Assembly: GCF_014268885.2 (NCBI RefSeq)
Contig: NZ_CP077095.1
Span: 5,346,001 to 5,410,000 of the forward strand
DNA: 64,000 nucleotides
DNA from: Pseudomonas xantholysinigenes
GTDB lineage: Bacteria; Pseudomonadota; Gammaproteobacteria; Pseudomonadales; Pseudomonadaceae
Direction of reading: 5' to 3'
Part shown: positions 1-9,424 of the stretch, in pieces
Layout: the number at the start of each line of letters is the position of its first letter
Position numbering within the stretch: the first letter of the stretch is position 1
Notes under the pieces: model-generated
Told to the model about the DNA's origin: nothing
The model's input: the letters and a program-made list of their open reading frames with translations, nothing else
Database searches by the model: none
Translations under genes and position numbers: made by a program

Positions 1-741
1 GATGACGAACTCGCCCACCACCGGGATGAACACCAGCATGCAGCCGGCGATGATGCCGTTCTTCGACAGCGGCACGGTGATCTTCCAGAAGCTGTTGAAG
101 GTGCTCGAACCCAGGTCCGAAGCGGCCTCGAGCAGGCTCTCGTCGTGCTTCACCAGGTTGGCGTACAGCGGCAGGATCATGAACGGCAGGTACGAATAGA
201 CCACGCCGATGTACACCGCCAGGTTGGTGTTGAGGATCTGCAACGGCTGGTCGATCAGCCCCAGCCACATCAGGAAGCTGTTGAGCAGGCCGTTGTTGCT
301 GAGGATGCCCATCCAGGCATAGACGCGGATCAGGATCGCGGTCCAGGTCGGCATCATGATCAGCAGCAGCAGGACGGTCTGCGACTCCTTCTTGGCCTTG
401 GAGATGGCATAGGCCATCGGGTAGCCGATCAGCAGGCAGAGCAAGGTGCTGAAGAAGGCCACTTTCAACGAGCCAAGGTAGGCCGCGATGTACAGTTCAT
501 CCTCGGTGAGCAGGCCGTAGTTGGCCAGGTTCAGCACCAGCTGGACCTTGCCTTCGAGATAGGTGTAGATCTCGGTGTACGGCGGAATCGCCACGTCGGC
601 TTCGGCAAAGCTGATCTTCAGGACGATGAAGAACGGCAGCATGAAGAACAGGAACAGCCAGATGAACGGCACGCCGATCACCATGTGCCGTCCTTCGGGG
701 ATCAAGCGCTGGAGGGCTCGTTTGAGCTTTCGTGGTTTCAT
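1..741 (-). CDS. spuG: Polyamine ABC transporter permease, SpuG/PotH type (3' part beyond the window)
   Basis: Inner-membrane permease of the putrescine/spermidine importer. The 247 codons present run from the start to the left edge without a stop. The protein begins MKPRKLKRALQRLIPEGRHM and then enters a hydrophobic segment near residues 20-40 (VIGVPFIWLFLFFMLPFF). Further membrane segments follow, and GYPMAYAISKAKK resembles binding-protein-dependent permeases. Its ATG overlaps the stop of the ATPase gene before it (ATGA, 738-741), so the two are translationally coupled. PotH-type permeases pair with a PotI-type subunit, which would lie to the left of the window. The spu name follows the order of the P. 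aeruginosa cluster. Confidence 0.9.
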   Translation of the reverse strand, partial: MKPRKLKRALQRLIPEGRHMVIGVPFIWLFLFFMLPFFIVLKISFAEADVAIPPYTEIYTYLEGKVQLVLNLANYGLLTEDELYIAAYLGSLKVAFFSTLLCLLIGYPMAYAISKAKKESQTVLLLLIMMPTWTAILIRVYAWMGILSNNGLLNSFLMWLGLIDQPLQILNTNLAVYIGVVYSYLPFMILPLYANLVKHDESLLEAASDLGSSTFNSFWKITVPLSKNGIIAGCMLVFIPVVGEFVI

Positions 742-1880
742 GAGCGCAGTACCACGCCACTGTCGTCTTCCCACCACACGTAGACTTCGTCATCCCAGGT
801 CGGCCGAGTGCCCTGACGCTCGGCGTTGGCGACGAACGACTGGACGATCTTGCCGCCGGGCAGCTCGACGTAGAACACCGAATGACCACCAAGGTAGGCG
901 ATGTCGTGGACCTTGCCGCGCGACCAGTTGTGCTCGCAGGTCGGCTGCTCGGTGGTGACCAGCAGCTTCTCCGGGCGCAGGGCGTAGGTGATGTGCTTGT
1001 CCTCGACCGAGGTGGTGACGCCGTGGCCGACGTAGATCTTGCGCTCCAGTTCCGGGCTGGCAATGATCGCGTGGCCTTCGGCGTCGTCGACCACTTCACC
1101 TTCGAACAGGTTGACGTTGCCGATGAACTCGCAGACCAGGCGGCTGGTCGGGGTCTCGTAGACGTCGATCGGGCTGCCGATCTGGGCGATCCAGCCCAGG
1201 TGCATGATGGCGATGCGCTGGGCCATGGTCATGGCCTCTTCCTGGTCGTGGGTCACCATCACGCAGGTCACGCCCACGCGCTCGATGATCTCCACCAGCT
1301 CCAGCTGCATCTGCGAGCGCAGCTTCTTGTCCAGCGCGCCCATTGGCTCGTCGAGCAGCAGCAGCTTCGGGCGCTTGGCCAGCGAGCGGGCCAGGGCCAC
1401 GCGCTGGCGCTGGCCACCGGACAGCTGGTGCGGCTTGCGCTTGGCGTACTGGGTCATGTGCACCAGCTTGAGCATCTCGGCCACGCGGGCTTCGATCTCG
1501 GCCTTGGGCATCTTGTCCTGCTGCAGGCCGAAGGCGATGTTCTGCGCCACGGTCATGTGCGGGAACAGCGCGTAGGACTGGAACATCATGTTGATCGGCC
1601 GCTCGTAGGGCGGCATGTCGGTGATGTCGACGCCATCGAGGAAGATCCGCCCTTCGGTCGGACGCTCGAAACCGGCCAGCATGCGCAGCAAGGTGGACTT
1701 GCCGGAACCGGAGCCGCCCAGCAGGGCGAAGATCTCGCCCTTGCGGATTTCCAGGGACACATCGTCCACGGCTACCGTTTCGTCGAACTTTTTCGTGACC
1801 CGGTCGATCTTGACCAGCACCTGCTTGGGTTGCTGGCCACCCTCGAGGGCTTTCTTATAGGCACCGGAGGCAACTGCCAT
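738..1880 (-). CDS. spuF: Polyamine ABC transporter ATP-binding protein
   Basis: ATPase subunit that drives polyamine uptake at the inner face of the cytoplasmic membrane (PotG/SpuF type, 380 aa). Walker A GGSGSGKST lies at residues 55-63, the signature LSGGQRQRVALARSL near 155-170, and Walker B LLLLDEP followed by MGALD just after. A C-terminal TOBE-like region (residues ~290-375) is usual in PotA/PotG proteins. I chose the ATG at 1880 because GGGAG lies just upstream. An in-frame ATG at 1913 would add eleven residues and has no such site. It lies 57 bp after spuE and overlaps the permease gene, so it belongs to the same operon. Confidence 0.95.
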   Translation of the reverse strand: MAVASGAYKKALEGGQQPKQVLVKIDRVTKKFDETVAVDDVSLEIRKGEIFALLGGSGSGKSTLLRMLAGFERPTEGRIFLDGVDITDMPPYERPINMMFQSYALFPHMTVAQNIAFGLQQDKMPKAEIEARVAEMLKLVHMTQYAKRKPHQLSGGQRQRVALARSLAKRPKLLLLDEPMGALDKKLRSQMQLELVEIIERVGVTCVMVTHDQEEAMTMAQRIAIMHLGWIAQIGSPIDVYETPTSRLVCEFIGNVNLFEGEVVDDAEGHAIIASPELERKIYVGHGVTTSVEDKHITYALRPEKLLVTTEQPTCEHNWSRGKVHDIAYLGGHSVFYVELPGGKIVQSFVANAERQGTRPTWDDEVYVWWEDDSGVVLRS

Positions 1881-1937
1881 GAGTGAAACTCCCAACAAGA
1901 TTTGTGTGCCCACCGCTGCGCTGGCGGGCCTGGATTG

Positions 1938-3104
<1,167 letters not shown>

Positions 3105-3155
3105 TTACCTTCACGGCGTGGATGCCGCAAACTTATTTGCCTCAAGCGTCCCCCA

Positions 3156-3173
3156 GGCCGGGAAACCCCGGCC
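3156..3173 (-). promoter_or_regulatory. GC-rich hairpin between spuD and spuE
   Basis: A perfect 7-bp stem (GGCCGGG/CCCGGCC, four-base loop) lies 20 bases after the spuD stop. No run of T follows it on the coding strand, so it is probably an mRNA-protecting or partially terminating hairpin rather than a full intrinsic terminator. Confidence 0.5.
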
Positions 3174-3193
3174 CAGAGGCTCCTGCATCGGGC

Positions 3194-4291
3194 TTACTTG
3201 CCCGACTTGATCTTGGTCCAGCTGCGGGTGATCACACGCTGGGCGGCAGCCTCGGGGGCGGCGATCGCGTACAGCTGTTTCTTCACTTCGGCCGGCGGGT
3301 AGATGCTCGGGTCGCTGGTGATGTCCTTGTCGACGAAAGCGGTGGCCGCCTTGTTGCCGTTCGGGAAGCGCACGGCATTGGTGATCTCGGCCATGACTTC
3401 AGGCTGCAGCAGGAAGTCCATGAACTTGTAGGCGGCTTCCTTGTGCTCGGCATCCTTGGGGATGGCGACCATGTCGTAGAAGGTACCGGCGCCTTCCTTC
3501 GGAATGATGTAGTCCAGCTTGACCTTGTCGCCGGCTTCGTGGGCGCGGGCCTTGGACTGCTCCAGGTCGCCCGAGTAACCGACGGCCAGGCAGATGTTGC
3601 CGTTGGCCAGGTCACCGATGTACTTGGAGGAGTGGAAGTAGGTGATCGAAGGACGGATGCTCAGGAACAGGTCCTCGGCGGCCTTCAGGTCTTCTTTCTT
3701 GGTGCTGTTGCTCGGCTTGCCCAGGTAGTGCAGCGCGGCCGGGAGCATTTCGGTCGGTGCATCGAGGAAGCTCACGCCGCAGCTCTTGAGCTTGGCGATG
3801 TTCTCGGGCTTGAACACCACGTCCCACGAGTCGATCTTGTCCACGCCCAGCGCGGCCTTGACCTTCTCCGGGTTGTAGCCGATGCCGATGGAGCCCCACA
3901 TGTACGGGAACGCGTGCTTGTTGCCCGGGTCGCTGGCGTCGCCGACGGCCTTGAGCAGGTCTTCGTCGAGGTTCTTCCAGTTGGGCAGCTTGGAGCGGTC
4001 CAGCTCGTCATAGACGCCGGCCTTGATCTGCTTGGCCAGGAAGTTGTTGGACGGCACCACGATGTCGTAGCCCGACTTGCCGGCCAGCAACTTGGCTTCG
4101 AGGGTTTCGTTGCTGTCGAACACGTCGTACTTGACCTTGATGCCCGACTGCTTCTCGAACTTGGCGATGGTGTCCGGCGCGATGTAGTCCGACCAGTTGT
4201 AGACGTTCAACACCTTGTCTTCAGCCTGAACAGCGGTGGCCATGGCGCCCATCAGGGCGGCGGCCAGCAGCGTCTTGCCCATTTTCTTCAT
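3194..4291 (-). CDS. spuD: Periplasmic putrescine-binding protein, SpuD/PotF type
   Basis: Periplasmic binding protein of the polyamine importer (365 aa). The signal peptide [20 protein letters not shown] ends at VQA-ED. The mature start [12 protein letters not shown] and the segment [22 protein letters not shown] are characteristic of PotF/SpuD. It is clearly a paralogue of spuE, sharing the NWSDY and VFDSN(E/D)TLE segments. It is bracketed by two intergenic hairpins (4388-4427 upstream, 3156-3173 downstream). These could give this abundant binding protein an mRNA level different from the enzymes before it and the transporter subunits after it. Confidence 0.95.
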   Translation of the reverse strand: MKKMGKTLLAAALMGAMATAVQAEDKVLNVYNWSDYIAPDTIAKFEKQSGIKVKYDVFDSNETLEAKLLAGKSGYDIVVPSNNFLAKQIKAGVYDELDRSKLPNWKNLDEDLLKAVGDASDPGNKHAFPYMWGSIGIGYNPEKVKAALGVDKIDSWDVVFKPENIAKLKSCGVSFLDAPTEMLPAALHYLGKPSNSTKKEDLKAAEDLFLSIRPSITYFHSSKYIGDLANGNICLAVGYSGDLEQSKARAHEAGDKVKLDYIIPKEGAGTFYDMVAIPKDAEHKEAAYKFMDFLLQPEVMAEITNAVRFPNGNKAATAFVDKDITSDPSIYPPAEVKKQLYAIAAPEAAAQRVITRSWTKIKSGK

Positions 4292-4387
4292 GCGTTATGC
4301 TCCAGAATTTATTATCAAGCCATCTGTTCAGCAGCCAGGTCCCACGGGTCACGCGCTGGGCGACTGAAACAGCCGTTAGTCTGGCAA

Positions 4388-4427
4388 GTTACAAGGCGCT
4401 GTTTCAACCGAAGCAGGGCCTTGTAAC
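4388..4427 (-). promoter_or_regulatory. Long intergenic hairpin between spuC and spuD
   Basis: A 10-bp perfect inverted repeat (GTTACAAGGC at 4388-4397, GCCTTGTAAC at 4418-4427) encloses a second inner stem (CTGTTTC with GAAGCAG, one G-T pair) around an AACC loop. There is no T run, so it is not a classical terminator. Its position before spuD suggests attenuation or mRNA processing. Confidence 0.55.
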
Positions 4428-4460
4428 GACTTAATGTCACCTCGCCAGCCTAGCAGACCG

Positions 4461-5822
4461 TCATTTGATCGCTTCGTACGTCAAATCCAGGCACTTGCGC
4501 GCCTTTTCCACCAGTTCGTCCACCTCTTGGCGGCTGATCACCAGCGGCGGCGCGATGATCATGGTGTCGCCCACCGCGCGCATGATCAGGCCGTTGTCGA
4601 AGCAGAAGTTGCGGCAGATCATGCCCACGCCCTTGCCCTCGTAACGGCTGCGGGTGGCCTTGTCCTTGACCAGCTCGATCGCGCCGAGCAGGCCCAGGCC
4701 GCGCACCTCGCCCACCAACGGGTGGTCCTGCAGCTCACGCAGACGTTTTTGCAAGTACGGTGCCACTTCCGTGCGCGCCTTCTCGACGATCTGCTCGTCG
4801 CGCAGGATGCGCAGGTTTTCCAGGCCCACCGCCGCCGCCACCGGGTGGCCGGAGTAAGTAAAGCCGTGGTTGAAGTCGCCACCTTCGCTGATTACCTTGG
4901 CCACACTGTCACGCACGATCACACCGCCCATGGGGATGTAACCGGAGGTCAGGCCCTTGGCGATGGTCATCAGGTCGGGGGCGAGGTCGTAGTAGTCCGA
5001 GCCGAACCATTCGCCGGTGCGGCCAAAGCCACAGATCACCTCGTCGGCGACGAACAGGATGTCGTACTTGGCCAGGATCTCCTTGATCTTCGGCCAGTAG
5101 GTCTCTGGCGGAATGATCACCCCACCGGCGCCCTGGATCGGCTCGGCGATGAAGGCGGCGACGTTGTCCTCGCCGACTTCGAGAATCTTCTTCTCCAGCT
5201 GTTCGGCCGCCCACACGCCGAACTCGTCCGGAGTCATGTCGCCACCCTCGCCGAACCAGTACGGTTGCGGGATGTGCACGATGCCCGGGATCGGCAGGCC
5301 GCCCTGCTCGTGCATGCCGCTCATGCCGCCCAGGCTCGCGCCGGCCACGGTGGAGCCGTGGTAGCCGTTGACCCGGCCGATGATGGTCTGCTTGCTCGGC
5401 TTGCCCTTGAGCGCCCAGTAGTGGCGGACCATGCGCAGCACGGTGTCGTTGCCCTCGGAACCGGAACCGGTGAAGAACACATGGGTCATGCCCTTGGGCG
5501 CCACCTCGGTGATCGCCTTGGCCAGCTCCAACGCTGGCGGGTGGGCGGTCTGGAAGAACAGGTTGTAGTACGGCAGCTCGCGCATCTGCTTCTCTGCCGC
5601 CTGCACCAGTTCCTCACGGCCGTAACCGACCGCCACGCACCACAGGCCGGCCATGCCGTCGAGGATCTTGTGCCCCTCGCTGTCCCACAAATGCACACCC
5701 TGGGCCTTGGTGATGATGCGCGGCCCCTTCTCCTTCAGCTGCTTGTAGTCACTGAACGGAGCCAGGTGGTGCTCGCCGCTGAGGGCTTGCCATTCACGGG
5801 TTTGCGGGTTGTTGACGCTCAT
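4461..5822 (-). CDS. spuC: Putrescine-pyruvate aminotransferase
   Basis: Class III PLP-dependent aminotransferase (453 aa) that moves the amino group of putrescine (and probably cadaverine) to pyruvate, feeding 4-aminobutyrate formation in the cytoplasm. The phosphate-binding loop GSGSEGND is at residues 119-126, the PLP-nitrogen aspartate in VADEVICGFGR at 260, and the Schiff-base lysine in TIAKGLTSGY at 289. The start at 5822 has GGAG six bases upstream; a start at 5834 would add four residues only. It follows spuB by 48 bp in the same operon. Confidence 0.95.
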   Translation of the reverse strand: MSVNNPQTREWQALSGEHHLAPFSDYKQLKEKGPRIITKAQGVHLWDSEGHKILDGMAGLWCVAVGYGREELVQAAEKQMRELPYYNLFFQTAHPPALELAKAITEVAPKGMTHVFFTGSGSEGNDTVLRMVRHYWALKGKPSKQTIIGRVNGYHGSTVAGASLGGMSGMHEQGGLPIPGIVHIPQPYWFGEGGDMTPDEFGVWAAEQLEKKILEVGEDNVAAFIAEPIQGAGGVIIPPETYWPKIKEILAKYDILFVADEVICGFGRTGEWFGSDYYDLAPDLMTIAKGLTSGYIPMGGVIVRDSVAKVISEGGDFNHGFTYSGHPVAAAVGLENLRILRDEQIVEKARTEVAPYLQKRLRELQDHPLVGEVRGLGLLGAIELVKDKATRSRYEGKGVGMICRNFCFDNGLIMRAVGDTMIIAPPLVISRQEVDELVEKARKCLDLTYEAIK

Positions 5823-5870
5823 GTGCCTCTCCATTTTCCGGTGGCCGCCCAGCGGCGGCCTCAGGGTTGA

Positions 5871-7229
5871 TCACACAGCAAACAGCAGGAACTCACGCTC
5901 CCAGGAGCTGATGACGCGTTTGAAGTTCTCGTGCTCGGCGCGCTTGGTGGCGACGTAGCCGGCGATGAATTTCTTGCCCAGGTACTGCTCCAGCGCCCGG
6001 CTGTTCTCCATGCGCTCGAGGGCGTCCTCGATGGTCAGCGGCAGGCGCAGGTTGCGTCGCTCGTAACCACGGCCCTGTACCGGCGCGCTGGCCTCGATGC
6101 CCTCGACCATGCCGATGTAACCGCACAGCAAGCTGGCGGCGATGGCCAGGTAAGGGTTGGCGTCGGCGCCCGGCAGGCGGTTCTCGACACGGCGGTTCTG
6201 CGGGCCGGCATCCGGCACGCGCAGGCCGACGGTGCGGTTCTCCTCGCCCCACTCGACGTTCACCGGCGCCGAGGTGTCGGGCAGGAAGCGGCGGAACGAG
6301 TTGACGTTGGGGGCGAACAGCGGCAACGCCTCGGGGATGAACTTCTGCAGGCCGCCGATATGGTTGAGGAACAGCGCGCTCATGCTGCCGTCTTCATTGC
6401 TGAAGATGTTCTTGCCGGTGGCCACGTCGACCACGCTCTGGTGCAGGTGCATGGCGCTGCCCGGCTCGCCGGTCATCGGCTTGGCCATGAAGGTGGCGGC
6501 CACGTTGTGCTTGAGCGCGGCCTCGCGCATGGTGCGCTTGAACACCAGGATCTGGTCGGCCAGGTGCAGCGCGTCGCCGTGACGGAAGTTGATCTCCATC
6601 TGCGCCGTGCCGTCCTCATGGATCAGCGTGTCGAGGTCCAGTTGCTGCAGTTCGCACCAGTCGTAGACATCCTCGAACAGCGGGTCGAATTCGTTGGCGG
6701 CCTCGATGGAGAACGACTGGCGACCGGTTTCCGGACGCCCGGAACGGCCCACCGGCGGCTGCAGCGGGAAGTCCGGATCTTCGCTACGCTTGGTCAGGTA
6801 GAACTCCATCTCTGGCGCGACAATCGGCTGCCAGCCCTTGTCGGCATAGAGCTTGAGGACTTTTTTCAGGACGTTGCGCGGCGACAGCTCGACCGGGTTG
6901 CCCTTCTTGTCGTAGGTGTCGTGGATCACCTGGGCGGTTGGCTCGATGGCCCAGGGCACGAGGTACACCGCGTTCTCGTCGGGGCGGCAGATCATGTCGA
7001 TGTCGGCCGGGTCGAGCAGTTCGTAATAGATGTCGTCGTCGACGTAGTCGCCGGTCACGGTCTGCAGCAGCACGCTCTCGGGCAGGCGCATGCCCTTCTC
7101 GGCGATGAACTTGTTGGTGGGCGAGATCTTGCCGCGGGTAATGCCGGTCAGGTCGCTGATCAGGCATTCCACTTCGGTGATCTTGTGCTCTTTCAACCAA
7201 TCGGTGAGCTGGTCGAGGTTGGTACTCAT
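5871..7229 (-). CDS. spuB: Gamma-glutamylpolyamine synthetase (glutamine synthetase family)
   Basis: ATP-dependent ligase of the glutamine synthetase fold (452 aa) expected to join glutamate to putrescine or related amines, the first step of the gamma-glutamyl route. GS-type segments include the N-terminal beta-grasp LISDLTGITRGK, the metal-binding region around APEMEFYLTKR, the ATP-site region AKPMTGEPGSAMHLHQS and the late NPYLAIAASLLCGYIG. It lacks the adenylylation loop of GlnA. The start at 7229 has a GAGG site five bases upstream; an earlier in-frame ATG at 7298 has none. It is the first gene of the leftward operon and is divergent from a paralogue at 7897. Confidence 0.9.
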   Translation of the reverse strand: MSTNLDQLTDWLKEHKITEVECLISDLTGITRGKISPTNKFIAEKGMRLPESVLLQTVTGDYVDDDIYYELLDPADIDMICRPDENAVYLVPWAIEPTAQVIHDTYDKKGNPVELSPRNVLKKVLKLYADKGWQPIVAPEMEFYLTKRSEDPDFPLQPPVGRSGRPETGRQSFSIEAANEFDPLFEDVYDWCELQQLDLDTLIHEDGTAQMEINFRHGDALHLADQILVFKRTMREAALKHNVAATFMAKPMTGEPGSAMHLHQSVVDVATGKNIFSNEDGSMSALFLNHIGGLQKFIPEALPLFAPNVNSFRRFLPDTSAPVNVEWGEENRTVGLRVPDAGPQNRRVENRLPGADANPYLAIAASLLCGYIGMVEGIEASAPVQGRGYERRNLRLPLTIEDALERMENSRALEQYLGKKFIAGYVATKRAEHENFKRVISSWEREFLLFAV

Positions 7230-7896
7230 AAATACCTCAGGAGGTAATGTGGCCCGGTTGCACAGAACCGGCCGCCACTGACGCCAGGCGTCGGGCAAAG
7301 TCGGCGCGCACGGCGCCGAGGGGCCTGGACAGGCCCGCGCCTTGATTCTGGATGGTGTCGCTGGCTAAAGCAAAACCCCTCGCGCAGGGCGGCAGCGCAG
7401 GCACGCGATGAGCGTGGCCACGGGCACGAAGCGAAAGGCTGACAGGAAGGAGGTGCGGCGCTAAAGCGTTACGAGGTATGGCCTTTTTAGGCGAACCGTC
7501 AATTATTGCGGCCAGCGCGGCGCCCTGTTCGGGCAGGCGTGCAATGACCGGACGGTAACCGGGAGATGTACCTGAACGCACCGTGCATGCGGTGCTGGCA
7601 GGTCTCGACAGGCGGACCATGTGACCCTCGTATTATTGTGTTCTGGGTTGTGACCGAGCTTAGCCTCGTTCATTTTTTTACACAACTCCTCCGTAAAAAA
7701 TAAAACACGGCCTGCTCGGGATAACCCTTCAGGACGAAAATAGCGGATAATGGCACGCCCCGATATGCGGCAAATCTGCCGTAGATGTGCCATTTAAGGG
7801 CATCATGGGGCTGGCTTGACTTCACCTGGTCTTTCCGATTGACTGGGGTTGCAAGCCCCCCTTGATTGATATTTTTAACAACAAAGGTGTTGCATC
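7230..7896. other. Divergent intergenic region between two polyamine-ligase genes
   Basis: These 667 bases hold no gene I can support. The part next to spuB is GC-rich. The stretch 7635-7710 is AT-rich, with several A and T runs, and is the likeliest place for divergent promoters. P. aeruginosa has the amidase gene spuA beside spuB; nothing coding for such a protein is present here. Small open frames in this stretch have no ribosome site or recognisable content. Confidence 0.6.
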
Positions 7897-9273
7897 ATGT
7901 CGGTACCCCCGCGTGCCGTTCAGCTTAACGAAGCGAACGCGTTCCTTAAGGAACATCCTGAGGTTCTCTACGTTGACCTTCTGATTGCAGATATGAATGG
8001 TGTGGTGCGCGGCAAGCGCATCGAGCGCACCAGCCTCCACAAGGTTTACGAGAAAGGCATCAACCTGCCGGCCTCCCTCTTCGCCCTGGATATCAACGGT
8101 TCGACCGTCGAAAGCACCGGCCTTGGCCTGGACATCGGCGATGCCGACCGCATCTGCTATCCGATCCCAGACACACTCTGCAATGAGCCGTGGCAGAAAC
8201 GCCCGACCGCCCAGTTGCTGATGACCATGCACGAGATCGAAGGCGAGCCGTTCTTCGCCGACCCTCGTGAAGTGCTGCGCCAAGTGGTGAGCAAGTTCGA
8301 CGAGCTCGGCCTGACCATCTGCGCCGCGTTCGAGCTGGAGTTCTACCTGATCGACCAGGAGAACGTGAACGGCCGCCCGCAGCCGCCGCGCTCGCCGATC
8401 TCGGGCAAGCGCCCGCAGTCGACCCAGGTCTACCTGATCGACGACCTCGACGAATACGCCGACTGCCTGCAAGACATCCTCGAAGGCGCGAAGGAACAAG
8501 GCATCCCCGCCGACGCCATCGTCAAGGAAAGCGCCCCGGCCCAGTTCGAAGTCAACCTGCACCACGTTGCCGACCCGCTCAAGGCCTGTGACTATGCGGT
8601 GCTGCTCAAGCGCCTGATCAAGAACATCGCCTACGACCATGAAATGGACACCACCTTCATGGCCAAGCCCTATCCGGGCCAGGCAGGCAACGGCCTGCAC
8701 GTACACATCTCCGTGCTGGACAAAGATGGCAACAACATCTTCACCAGCGAGGATCCCGAGCAGAACGCCGCGCTACGTCACGCTGTCGGCGGTGTGCTCG
8801 AGACCCTGCCCGCCTCGATGGCGTTCCTCTGCCCCAACGTCAACTCGTACCGCCGTTTCGGCGCCCAGTTCTACGTGCCCAACGCACCGAGCTGGGGCCT
8901 GGACAACCGTACCGTGGCCCTGCGCGTACCGACCGGCTCGCCGGACGCGGTGCGCATCGAGCACCGCGTGGCCGGCGCCGACGCCAACCCGTACCTGCTG
9001 ATGGCGGCCGTGCTGGCCGGCGTGCACCATGGCCTGGTCAACAAGATCGAGCCGGGCGAGCCGATCGAAGGCAACTCGTACGAGCAGTTGGAGCAGAGCC
9101 TGCCGAACAACCTGCGCGATGCCCTGCGCGAGCTGGACGACAGCGAGATCCTCAACAAGTACATCGATCCGAAGTACATCGACATCTTCGTCGCGTGCAA
9201 GGAGAGCGAGCTGGAGGAGTTCGAACACTCGATCTCCGACCTCGAGTACAACTGGTACCTGCATACCGTGTGA
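7897..9273 (+). CDS. spuI: Glutamine synthetase family protein, SpuI/PuuA-like gamma-glutamylpolyamine synthetase
   Basis: Second GS-fold ligase (458 aa), transcribed away from spuB. Recognisable segments are VDLLIADMNGVVRGKRIE near the N-terminus, the metal/glutamate region CAAFELEFYLID, AKPYPGQAGNGLHVHIS at the ATP site, and VAGADANPYLLMAAVLAG. It probably glutamylates a polyamine such as putrescine or spermidine. The exact amine cannot be told from sequence, and the split of labour with SpuB is inference. It is monocistronic and ends in a strong terminator two bases after the stop codon. Confidence 0.88.
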   Translation: MSVPPRAVQLNEANAFLKEHPEVLYVDLLIADMNGVVRGKRIERTSLHKVYEKGINLPASLFALDINGSTVESTGLGLDIGDADRICYPIPDTLCNEPWQKRPTAQLLMTMHEIEGEPFFADPREVLRQVVSKFDELGLTICAAFELEFYLIDQENVNGRPQPPRSPISGKRPQSTQVYLIDDLDEYADCLQDILEGAKEQGIPADAIVKESAPAQFEVNLHHVADPLKACDYAVLLKRLIKNIAYDHEMDTTFMAKPYPGQAGNGLHVHISVLDKDGNNIFTSEDPEQNAALRHAVGGVLETLPASMAFLCPNVNSYRRFGAQFYVPNAPSWGLDNRTVALRVPTGSPDAVRIEHRVAGADANPYLLMAAVLAGVHHGLVNKIEPGEPIEGNSYEQLEQSLPNNLRDALRELDDSEILNKYIDPKYIDIFVACKESELEEFEHSISDLEYNWYLHTV

Positions 9274-9275
9274 AT

Positions 9276-9305
9276 AAAAACGCCGCCCACAAGGGCGGCG
9301 TTTTT
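9276..9305 (+). terminator. Intrinsic terminator after spuI
   Basis: An 8-bp GC stem (CGCCGCCC/GGGCGGCG) with a four-base loop is flanked by five A and five T. It can end transcription in either direction, starting two bases after the stop codon. Confidence 0.93.
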
Positions 9306-9324
9306 CATTCCGTTCGGTGTCGCC

Positions 9325-9416
9325 TGCTTCGCGGGCAAGCCCGCTCCCACAGGTATAGCGCCAGCCCCAAGGCCTGTGCAGTACCTGTGGGAGCGAGCTT
9401 GCCCGCGAAGAGGCCG
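9325..9416. repeat. REP palindrome pair
   Basis: Two REP units in opposite orientation (arms 9327-9355 and 9382-9410) with the core CGCGGGCAAGCCCGCTCCCAC. The right arm carries one change. The pair lies between the spuI terminator and the end of argA. Confidence 0.9.
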
Positions 9417-9424
9417 GTACAGGC

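Noticed and set aside
7748..7765. TGGCACGCCCCGATATGC before spuI as a sigma-54 promoter
   Set aside because: TGGCAC fits the -24 element but no TTGC follows at the required spacing.
7237..7793. Two small overlapping frames (127 and 96 codons) between spuB and spuI, considered as a spuA remnant
   Set aside because: Neither has amidotransferase motifs or a ribosome site, and they overlap each other in different frames.
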